Shown here piece after piece: positions 57,201 through 64,000 of a stretch of DNA of 64,000 nucleotides. The stretch is taken from contig RPFO01002263.1 in NCBI GenBank assembly GCA_009746045.1, positions 1-64,000 on the forward strand. Reading direction: 5' to 3'. The translations under genes and the position numbers were made by a program. Origin of the DNA: Mesostigma viride (taxonomy: Eukaryota; Streptophyta; Mesostigmatophyceae; Mesostigmatales; Mesostigmataceae). The notes beneath the pieces are model-generated. The model ran no database searches. It worked only from the letters and a program-made list of their open reading frames with translations, and was not told where the DNA came from. Within the stretch, counting starts at the first letter, position 1. Each line of letters opens with the position of its first letter.

Positions 57201-57615
57201 CGCCCGCTGATCCGTCGCGGGGCCCGCGCCATCAAGCACGGCGGCACGACCTTCACGCGCAGCCCCGCCGCGCAAGAAAAAGAAGCCGCCCGATGAACGG
57301 CAGCCCGCGCCGGCAACCACGGCGGCAGGACCTTCACGCGCAGCCCCGCCTCGCAAGAAAAAGAAGCCGCCCGCTGAACGGCAGCCCGCGCCGGCAACCA
57401 CGGCGGCAGAACCCTCACGCGCAGCCCCGCCCCGCAAGAGAAAGAAGAAATCTGAGGCTTTGGCGCCTGCATCACACAAGGGGAAGGAGCCCATGCCCCC
57501 GTTGCGCACAAGTGCACGCGCGCGCACGGTCAGGGACTATAGAGAACAAACCCCTAGCAACGAGGGGAATGACAGTGATTTTAACGGTAGTGATGCCAAG
57601 GATGATTCTGATTGA
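48265..57615 (+). CDS. CACTA TNP2-type transposase, six exons
   Basis: Exons 48265-48878, 49038-49747, 49880-50113, 55536-56059, 56232-56427, 56584-57615. Junctions fit GT-AG rules and phases agree through exon 4. Exon 1: KARKVIKGLGLGYRVYDACP, Cys pairs (CEGYLY ... CPLCKL) and RHFPLMDRIRAWF, the Transposase_21 start. Exon 2: LNFDGVCPRSFMDTHSSWPA, then FVRSILAGIIHDYPAYS, the catalytic core region. Exon 3: basic, with EGDPPPEGDPPP repeats. Exon 4: AKSVHMMAHLAQQIPLLG, like the DUF4218 domain of plant CACTA transposases. Exons 5-6: TQYGYLTHILVAKLVQP, like DUF4216, then three Lys/Pro-rich repeats and an acidic end. One base is missing in G runs at 56294-56299 and 57219-57222; with both counted, 1,103 residues. 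Cuts at the TIRs and rejoins DNA. Confidence 0.9.
50208..50232 (+). repeat. Nested element left TIR
   Basis: 25 bp identical to the complement of 55447-55471. Confidence 0.9.
50225..50460 (+). repeat. Nested element left subterminal GTCCCACC array
   Basis: GGTGGGAC or its complement GTCCCACC occurs roughly every 20-30 bp, alternating with CTGAA or TTGAA. The right end (55215-55460) has the same pattern. Confidence 0.85.
50694..50825 (+). repeat. CACCCCACTT decamer array and C-rich tract
   Basis: Six CACCCCACTT units (about 50700-50760) followed by 60 bases of C4-5A repeats. The G-rich minus strand could form G-quadruplexes. Confidence 0.85.
51665..52207 (-). CDS. Acidic Ser-rich ORF in the nested element
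   Basis: 180 residues starting MFFFLKQWIKALHHGSEADS. Very rich in Ser, Asp and Glu (DSGGSSDSGDSEKF, EPSDSSSEDNEGNSSDEEWS). No recognised domain; low-complexity acidic proteins of this kind occur in transposons and as activation-type regions. It could be a real element gene, an exon, or chance. Confidence 0.4.
   Translation of the reverse strand: MFFFLKQWIKALHHGSEADSEAAYEAASGASTPVKVQPSVDVDDELNSTPDLASSTNDEDISTKASPSGLTVIQEEQPASASLASETHNRQGNEAEAVLARTDSGGSSDSGDSEKFWKLVRTQKGILLPTKKPGQFLHVAAGSSSEPSDSSSEDNEGNSSDEEWSVDVSSGQPDVGSLQI
52426..52524 (+). repeat. Three 33-bp tandem repeats
   Basis: Units of GTTCGCGTACCACTTAGCCG plus GTGAAAGTGGGACG, carrying the element's GTGGGAC motif. Confidence 0.9.
52561..52860 (+). 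repeat. 60-bp minisatellite
   Basis: Three exact-length 60-bp units (52561, 52621, 52681), then a 72-bp unit and a partial one. Each holds TACGTGGAACAGGTGCCCCA and AGTCCCATCCAAAATCTGAG. As 60 is divisible by 3, both strands stay open for long stretches. Confidence 0.92.
53369..54965 (+). CDS. Helix-turn-helix protein of the nested element
   Basis: Exons about 53369-53671, 53978-54338, 54869-54965; junctions CGC/GTAAGT, GCAAG/AAGG, AA/GTAAGT, GTGCAG/GTACC. Exon 1 has two helix-turn-helix units typical of CENP-B/Tc5/pogo proteins: KRKILDAFHESGLSQRQFCK and FPLVEKEVATEIREYRSKGY. Exon 2 carries a basic patch (RPAKKKSKPS) and DWAKYQVFTLYGDGLTYYGN. The frame changes in a run of eight G (54042-54049). 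It ends ADYGVAWCLVAM with a TAG. No DDE domain. The start is uncertain: an upstream open stretch from the ATG at 53119 may be an earlier exon. Probable role: binding the element's ends. Confidence 0.6.
54540..54800 (+). repeat. Low-complexity CA/CATC/C-rich/CAA run in an intron
   Basis: ACACATC repeats, then C4-5A repeats, GCCGCC, and CAA repeats, within the second intron of the helix-turn-helix gene. Confidence 0.9.
55447..55471 (-). repeat. Nested element right TIR
   Basis: GTCCCACCTACGTGAGCTGC and following CCCTG, complement of the left end. Confidence 0.9.
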
Positions 57616-57662
57616 TGCTGCTGTGCAAGCATTTTGCGGCCTCATTAGATGCTGCTCACAAG

Positions 57663-57667
57663 TGTAA
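57663..57667 (+). terminator. Possible poly(A) signal TGTAA of the transposase gene
   Basis: TGTAA, the usual chlorophyte polyadenylation signal, 48 bases after the stop codon; AATAAA also occurs at about 57684. Confidence 0.4.
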
Positions 57668-57751
57668 TCATGCCGTATTATGTTGAATAAAGATGCATCA
57701 TTCATTGTTTGGGCCTAAACTGACTTGTTGTCGGTTCAGCCCTTGTGTTTT

Positions 57752-58035
57752 TTACCACTTTTGTGCTCGTCGTGGTGTTCTTTTTACCACTTCAGCCACT
57801 TTTTATCACTTTTTACCACTTTTACTGCTTTTTACTGCTTTTTACTGCTTTTTACCACCATTTTCCACCTTTTACCACTTTTACCACCTCCGTTAGGTGG
57901 TAAAAGTGGTAAAAGGTGGTATTTTTTACTACTTTTTACTGCTTTTTACTGCTTTTTACGGCTTTTTACTCCTTATGGGTGGTAAAAAGTGGTAAAAAGT
58001 GGTAAAAAGTGGTAAAAAGTGATAAAAGTGGTATT
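57752..58035 (-). repeat. CACTA right subterminal array
   Basis: TTTTTACCACTTT units (complement of GGTAAAAAGT) mixed with TTTTTACTGC variants, then four direct GGTAAAAAGT units at about 57978-58020. Confidence 0.9.
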
Positions 58036-58060
58036 TTTTACCACCAACGAGTTCCTAGTG
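58036..58060 (-). repeat. CACTA right terminal inverted repeat
   Basis: TTTTACCACCAACGAGTTCC and TAGTG; mirror of the left end, followed by TA. Confidence 0.95.
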
Positions 58061-58106
58061 TAACCAACCAAGCATCGTAGCTTGCACTTGCGTGATACGT
58101 CAACAC

Positions 58107-58256
58107 GTAGTAATAATAAGAGAGAAAAGTGTTGGACATGATGAAGGAACTAGTGAGACTAGGTAGGTGAAGGTGGGAAAAGGAATAATAAGAGAGAAAA
58201 GTGTTGGACATGATGAAGGAACAAGTGAGACTAGGTAGGTGAAGTTGGGAAAAGGA
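58107..58256 (+). repeat. Two ~75-bp tandem units beside the tRNA genes
   Basis: AATAATAAGAGAGAAAAGTG ... GGGAAAAGG occurs twice, with two substitutions. Confidence 0.9.
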
Positions 58257-58257
58257 A

Positions 58258-58359
58258 TGCGTCGTCCGGGAATCGAACCCGGGCCTGGCCCGCTCAACAA
58301 TCCAATGGTATTTACCCGCCTGCTGGCAGGGGCCTATCTTACCACTAGACTAACGACGC
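58258..58359 (-). tRNA. tRNA-Gly(GCC) with 31-nt intron
   Basis: Minus strand: GCGTCGT pairs with ACGACGC (acceptor stem), D arm GTCTAGTGGTAAGAT, anticodon stem GGCCC/GGGCC around loop CTGCCA + C, T arm CCGGGTTCGATTCCCGG, discriminator A. The intron interrupts the loop directly after A37, the canonical place. Internal A box (TAGTCTAGTGGTA) and B box (GGTTCGATTCC) are present, and a TTTT terminator follows on the minus strand at 58250-58253. Confidence 0.93.
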
Positions 58360-58437
58360 GATTCCTAGGCGTCAGATGGATCTGACGTCACATCAGAGTT
58401 CAGGCGCGCGGGTAAAAAGGAACGTGGTAAAAGGGTT

Positions 58438-58538
58438 TGCGTCGTCCGGGAATCGAACCCGGGCCTGGCCCGTACAACAGCTAGTGACCGTGGGCTGCCC
58501 GATGGCAGGGGCCTATCTTACCACTAGACTAACGACGC
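58438..58538 (-). tRNA. tRNA-Gly(GCC) with 30-nt intron, copy 2
   Basis: Mature part identical to copy 1. The intron differs strongly (TCGGGCAGCCCACGGTCACT start) and is nearly the same as in copy 3. TTTT terminator at 58429-58432. Confidence 0.93.
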
Positions 58539-58616
58539 GGTTCCTGGGCGTCAGATGGATCTGACGTCATATCAGATCTCGGGAGCGCAGGTAAAAAGGA
58601 ACGTGGTAAAAGGGTT

Positions 58617-58717
58617 TGCGTCGTCCGGGAATCGAACCCGGGCCTGGCCCGTTCAACAGCTAGTGACCGTGAGCTGCCCGATGGCAGGGGCCTATCTTAC
58701 CACTAGACTAACGACGC
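58617..58717 (-). tRNA. tRNA-Gly(GCC) with 30-nt intron, copy 3
   Basis: As copy 2, with two intron substitutions. Spacers between copies share GTCAGATGGATCTGACGTCA and TAAAAAGGAACGTGGTAAAA, so the ~179-bp unit was tandemly duplicated. TTTT terminator at 58608-58611. Confidence 0.93.
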
Positions 58718-59216
58718 TGTTAACATGACGGAATGAAGATTTCTTGGCGCATGTTGCTATATTTATTAAGTAACATCTAATTATTCCTCGGTTGACACGT
58801 GGCATTGTTATATTTGCCTGTTGTCAGTGTTGATGGTAGCAGACTTCATCAAAGTCAACAAGACGCGATTTACCAAGGGAGAACAGCGACGAGTACCACG
58901 ACACGAGTGCCACGTCTTTCCGTCGGGTCGGAGGCTAGCAATGCCAGCCATGGAACCGCACGTATCTGTTCCATGTCTCCAAGCGTTGGACGGTGGTGGC
59001 TGACGGCAACTGGAGAAGTTGGCGCTTAGAGCAATCCTGTGAAAACCCTGAGCCGTAGGAGGGTTCCGGCATGGGCATGGGTTCTGTCATGCGAGTTTGC
59101 TAGGTAGTTTTGCTGTTTGATGTAAAGCCGCATCGTTGCATCCACGACACTTTCCCTGTTTTTCACGCCAAATTGAAATTGCCATCGGATTATTGCTTTT
59201 GTAGTATAGGTTCACC
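58718..59216 (+). promoter_or_regulatory. Intergenic region upstream of ligase gene
   Basis: 500 bp between the tRNA cluster and the ligase ATG; must hold the ligase promoter. No clear TATA box or repeat; the ATG context is TTCACCATGG, a good eukaryotic start context. Confidence 0.4.
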
Positions 59217-62200
59217 ATGGCTGACAAAATGAAGTTTAAAGACATATGTAGAATGTTTACGTCCCTCAAGACCTCGAAAGCTAAGAAGGAGACTAAACAG
59301 GAGAAACTTGCGATTTTTTGGAGGGAAGCAGCAAGGCAAAATTACCCAAGAGAAGAGTTTTTCGAAGCCCTGCGTCTTTTTGTGCCGGAGGTAAAGAATC
59401 ATGCAGTGTCTTTTCTGCTCTGCCTTGCTGCGCTGTGTTTTATGCGGTAGCTTCATCTTTCGATAATCATATCTGCGCTGGGAGATTCCCAGCGTCGCTT
59501 TGGTGACGTCTAATTGCAACCCCTGCTTTGCTTGAGGTAACATGCCGCTTCTACCAGATTGACCGTGAAAGGCTGTATCGTATGAAACATGCGATGCTAT
59601 CGGAGACTCTCGGCGAGGCTCTGGGTGTGAGCAAATTTGGCGCGGCGTATCACAACATCAAGGATTACAAAGGAGGCGAGGGCACGTCGCATAATGTTGG
59701 GAAATACTTGGAGGTCGCGATGCAGGTACGGCAGCGACTACAATTTGGAGTCAGGATTGAAGTCAGCAATCGCGTTGTGTGTTGTCGTGTCGTGTGTGGA
59801 CGAGGGCAGGTTGAGGGGAAGTGTGTTTGGGGGTGGGGGGTGATCAGTCTTTTTCAAGAAATTTCCTAGTAGAACAAAGTAACTATGGGTTCTATACTTA
59901 CCAAATCATTCCTATCCACATTACAAACCTCGTAAAAAAAAACGACTGTTTTTAAAAGAGCATTCCAGTTGGTCTACCTTTGTCCTTCAAATCGTTTGTA
60001 CGATGTCTATGTTGTTGAAATGCTAATCATCCTGTAAAGGTATCCTTGCCTTAACCTTTCCTATCAGCTTTCCGCCCTTGCACGCATTGCACCTCGCTGC
60101 GTGCCCGCTCCTGGTCATTCACGCCTGCGGTGGGCCAACGTGCAAATACTCAACCATAAACACGACGTCCACCTACTCTCTGCCGTGCGTCCCATGTCAA
60201 GGCCTGCCATGTGGAAGGCACTTGGGTAGCCCTCCGACCCAGGCGGCTGGCACCCCCACAATGAGATGTGCGCCCTCAATGGACCGAGGTGAATGATGAA
60301 GTAGTTTCAGAGCATCTGTCAGGGAAGTCCCTATGTAAAATGTTGTCACTGGCCCGTTGGGCTTTCATCCTTTTGCCTTCGATTTCAACAGGATAATAGT
60401 CAATTAGTCCCTGTGTGTGTCTAGCGAACCCCTTGGTCTCTGGCCGCCTGCCCCTCGAATTTTAATGTTCCTTTGGCTTTTGTTGACTCCTTGCCTCCTA
60501 CTCCACTAGGAGATCCGCACGCGCGCCAAGGATGAGTCCAAGGGGATGACTGTGCGGGACGTCAACCGTCTGCTGGATGACCTGAAGGAGTGCTCCAGCA
60601 AGCTGTGCGTTCAGGGGTGTGCAGCGCAGCATGGGCAGAGGATCGATAGCACGCTTGCTACGGACAGTGCTGGCTAGAAGACTGTGCGTATGGGGGTGCG
60701 CCCTGGGCAAGTTTTGTGCGGGGGGAGGTGGGGCATCAAATTTGTCCAGTTAAGCAGTGGGGCTGCACGTTTGTATGTAAGGTTGCGCATGCCTTCACTA
60801 CCGTGCCTCCATCAAGCTTGTCGAGGCAGCTGCACAGTAGCAGGGTGGTCTAGCAAACCTCCAGGATAGGTGGAGTGCAGCCCCAGCTGTAGGGTGCACC
60901 CGGCTTTTTATTATTTTTATCTGCTTGCCTTGCCTGCCGTTTGCGATGTGGTGCGAAGTTATTTGGGAAGCAAACTTTGCCTTCTACAACGTCTGTGGCA
61001 CCTTCCACTTCTGCTTACCTTTACTTCTTCTGTTTTACCTTCTACTACTTCTGTTTTACCTTCGACTACTTTCGGCTGCCTTTTTTTTTACCTTCTCACA
61101 CCTTATCACCTGCAGATGGACCTGGTCATTTTGCCGCCCAATCAGCCTGCCCACCCTCCTGGCCTTGGCCTTGGTTCTTTCTTCCCTTGACACTCAGCCA
61201 CCTGGCGAGCAAGTATCCCAGCCTGTCCAACTGCCCTTTCCCTCTGCCTGTGTGCTTACCCGCCAGATGTGTTACTCTGTTACGTCTCACCTCTCCCTCG
61301 TTCAATGGGGCGCCAAATGTGGGCACATTTCCGATTTACCTGGCCATGTGGGCGTTAAAGCTAGCCCGCCTGCAACCTGTTCTGTTTTGGGGGGTGGGGG
61401 TGGGATGGCAGGGACCGCTTCACGGTGTTCAAGCGCATGCTGGATGACATGGACTTTGAGGAAATGGAGTGGTTCCTCGCCATTGTGCTCAAAGGCAAGG
61501 ATGTGCTAGCCGTAATGGTGGATGTGATACTAATTGAAGGGGAGGGATGGGGTTTAAGAATGCGATTCCTCACCATCATGCTCAAAGGCCAGCATGCATT
61601 CGCTGCTGCGAGAAGTCAGCAGTGATATGTTCTCTAAAAGAGAAGGATGGGTGGAAGGACATGAGGCAATATCTTGCCATTGCATTGAAAAGGAAAGGAA
61701 AGCCTGCATTGGTTATCATCCCCATGCAGCAACTCAACCTATGTAATGGGAGGGGAAAACGCTCAAAGTTTTTACAAATGTTTCAACCAGGGTCATGGAT
61801 GATGGTCTGCGTGCCACGATGTTGTCAGATGACCGCGTTGAGGTGATTTTCATGCAAAGATTTATGCGCAGCCCCCTGCGTAGTACCTACAATGTTTACT
61901 TGCTGCGCATAAAATCATTCCGTTCCCCCTTTGGTTAGATGTTAAAAGGGGATAGCCGATGTTTTCACTCGGGATGCAGGGATGTGCATTGTGTAGAAGT
62001 GATTGGCTGTGCCCATGGCATGAATCATCGGAGCAGCGAGCATGTCAGTTACTGGCCTTGGCAGAGCATGGCTGAGATCATCTCCCTGTGGGCGCCCGCT
62101 CCAGAAACGTGCCTAGTGGCCGTGCACCACTCGCGTGTTTGTGGAACCTGCCGTTTCCCCAACTTCTTTACGCTCCACTCATCCAACAGTCCAGTTTATT

Positions 62201-63992
62201 CGTCTTTCAAGTTTGAATCGTCTTTCATCACCTCCTCGTGGGTGTCTTCTGCCTGCCCTTGGCGCCCAGAGTTGAAGATCGGCCTCGGCTGTGATAAAAT
62301 CCTGGACACGTTTCATGAGGTGCGAGCAATCAGCAAGCGCAGAAGTGCAGGAGCTGGAGTACTGTCGATACCGGTGCCGGCCCGAAACTTGGAAGATTCG
62401 GACCAGACGGGCGATCCAGACTAGTTTCATGTGGTTGTTATACTACTGACATACGGTGGTATTGTCATGTATGATGAGGCAGGGAGACCATTTTAGGCAC
62501 TGTGAGCCAGGGTGGTACTATACTATTCTTGTAGCACTTATATAGTAACAATTGTCAAATCTATCATGACTTGTTTCGCAACCAACGGTCGGCCCACAGG
62601 ATATTCATCCGTCAGCAATCGCATCCCATACCATCTTGACTAGGTAGATCGTCGTGCTGTAGTCCATACAAGCAGCGGTTATAAGCTCCTTGGTTACAAG
62701 TGTTTCCGTTGTAGTCTCCAGCCAAGAGGCTCTTGAGTACAATTACCCCCACAAATTAGTTGGATTTACCGCCAGTTGGCAGCCCAGCTCAATGGCATGA
62801 ACCTGACTGCCTTCAGCACAACGTGAATGATGGCATTTCCTTGATGTCGTCAATCCTCCTGGCGCGCCCCCACAGCTGGCCAGCTCTAGCATGCGGTTCT
62901 CAACAGCCCACTAGCTTTGCTTGCCGTGCATTCGAGGCTCATTGCTGGCTCAAACACGCACTCTCTCGCTCTTATCTGCCTCTCCCATGCTGGCACACTC
63001 TCTGTCTGCCCCTAGGTCTGCCTCTCACACTCCCGCGCGCTTAACTTGCATGCATATTTTTTCCCCTCTACTTGTCATGTTTCCCCTCACTTGTGTTTCC
63101 CCCACCCACCCGCGACAGAACGCCAAGGGATCGTACAACATGTGCATCGACCTACGCGAGGTGTGCAAACAGCTGTGCAAGGACGACGCCGGGTTCGTCC
63201 ACCGTGTGAGTGTTGCGTGACTTGCATCCCTAAGACGGGACCTGCCTACGATCTAGGCTACGATCTAGGCTACGATCTAGGCTACGATCTAGGCTACGAC
63301 GGTTGTTAGGCTTTGATGGTTGCTGATGAATGGCGCCTCTTCGCTGTGCATGCCTCCTGAACACCTGGCCCAGGAGATCTGGTGGCCCAGGACATCTGAC
63401 AAGGTTGCCTGTGGTGATCGTATGGAATTTATCGGTTGCAGTTCATTTTTTCTTTTTTTGCTTTTTCTGGCAATCGGTTTTGGTGTGGGATGGGAATTTG
63501 GGCACCGCATAAACAAGACTTGTAGCTATGCTGTGCTACGTAGGTACATGTTGACACCAAAGACGGGGCGAAATGAAACACTATTGTTCTTTTGAATAAA
63601 ACAGAAGACGTATTCCTGTCCCTTTTCTCCCACCTGCCGTCTCCTGAGCTCTTGTGCCTTGGTGGCATATGCCCCGGGGACGTTCAGGTACCCTGTATTG
63701 CTTGCATCGTTTGACCTCTGCCTCACACTTTCTTTCCTGTGGTATCGACACCTGACCGTGTTTGGCTGGTTGCATCCTTCATGGCTAACCATTTCATTCC
63801 CTTGACTCGGCTGCCTGGCCTTCAAGCTTGTCCTCACGCCATGTCAATCATCCTCATGATAATAATTCTCCTGGCTCACCTGCATGTTCGGAATGCTTGT
63901 TTGTAACGCAAGGGCAGGCGATCGAGGTCGGCTATCCGGTGCGCCCACAGCTCGCCAAGAGGGTGAATGCGCCCAGAGTCGCGTGGAACAAG
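59217..63992 (+). CDS. LIG4: DNA ligase IV, N-terminal part (gene continues past the window)
   Basis: Exons 59217-59390, 59558-59725, 60510-60604, 61412-61494, 62270-62319, 63119-63205, 63918-63992 give 244 residues in frame; the last donor (AAG/GTATGC) is at the window edge. The protein follows the N-terminal domain of ligase IV: FKDICRMFTSLKTSKAKKE, FFEALRLFVPE then IDRERLYRMKHAML, GMTVRDVNRLLDDL, MEWFLAIVLKELKIGLGCDK, YNMCIDLREVCKQL, IEVGYPVRPQLAKRV. The catalytic lysine motif and BRCT repeats would lie downstream. Intron 4 is of GC-AG type (AAAG/GCAAGG ... CCCAG/AG). Ligase IV seals breaks in non-homologous end joining in the nucleus. DNA ligase I is less likely because of the conserved DRER and LKELKIG order. 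Confidence 0.85.
63246..63293 (+). repeat. 12-bp tandem repeat in ligase intron 6
   Basis: Four exact copies of CTACGATCTAGG, 41 bases after the splice donor. Confidence 0.95.
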
Positions 63993-64000
63993 GTATGCTG

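Larger units (their letters stand above)
44191..58060 (+). mobile_element. CACTA (En/Spm) DNA transposon, complete, with nested element
   Basis: Begins CACTAGGAACTCGTTGGTGG and ends with its exact reverse complement; TIRs are 25 bp. Flanking dinucleotide TA on both sides (44189-44190, 58061-58062). Both ends carry dense GGTAAAAAGT subterminal repeats. Inside are a plus-strand TNP2-type transposase gene (48265-57615) and a divergent minus-strand companion gene (45120-47364), the usual two-gene layout of CACTA elements. 13,870 bp in all, about 8.6 kb without the nested TIR element at 50208-55471. Frame breaks in the transposase lie only in G runs, so it may be an active, autonomous copy. Confidence 0.93.

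Noticed and set aside
1-64000. CRISPR arrays, bacterial operons or a prophage
   Set aside because: Introns, Pol III tRNA signals and eukaryotic transposons throughout; the regular repeats seen have no spacer structure.

Overview
The window is nuclear DNA of a eukaryote. Spliceosomal introns, intron-bearing tRNA genes, the start of a DNA ligase IV gene and a complete CACTA (En/Spm) transposon show this. A green alga is the most likely source (inference: intron-containing tRNA-Gly(GCC), a TGTAA motif just after a stop codon, GC-rich coding with AT-rich spacers), but the species cannot be named. About 80% of the window is transposons, many inserted into one another. The only recognisable host genes are three tRNA-Gly genes and the ligase gene at the right end.

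Left part (1-8.3 kb). A non-LTR (RTE-like) remnant is followed by a 4,965-bp hAT-type element (420-5384) with an exact 8-bp target duplication. Next come the tail of the LINE reading frame it split, and a decayed L1-type ORF1 on the minus strand.

Centre (7.9-38.6 kb). One minus-strand RTE-like LINE copy (LINE A) survives as four pieces because three Copia-like LTR retrotransposons landed in it: 8324-15264 (minus), 16282-25593 (plus) and 26410-34065 (plus). Each has a clean 5-bp target duplication (GCTGG, CCATC, GGTGG). All three share unusual traits: LTRs that begin AGTT and end AACT instead of TG...CA; integrase placed before the protease-like domain (Gag-INT-PR-RT-RNase H); a protease motif DTQ/DTN instead of DTG; and an RT active-site box HGDD. 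The 5' terminal part of LINE A is followed by a small LINE insertion with a 24-bp target duplication and by a longer related copy (LINE B, 35.2-38.6 kb). A small inverted-repeat element sits inside one LTR of the first Copia element.

Right-centre (44.2-58.1 kb). A 13,870-bp CACTA element has 25-bp terminal inverted repeats and dense GGTAAAAAGT subterminal arrays. It carries two divergent genes: a six-exon TNP2-type transposase on the plus strand and a two-exon repeat-rich companion protein on the minus strand. Intron 3 of the transposase gene holds a second 5,264-bp TIR element with TA flanks and a CENP-B/Tc5-like helix-turn-helix protein (pogo-like). Splice phases still agree across it.

Right end (58.1-64 kb). 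Three tandem tRNA-Gly(GCC) genes, each with an intron, are followed by the first seven exons of a DNA ligase IV gene that runs off the window.

Several otherwise conserved frames in unrelated elements are broken by one missing base inside G or C runs. This suggests consensus errors in homopolymers at least as much as real inactivation.
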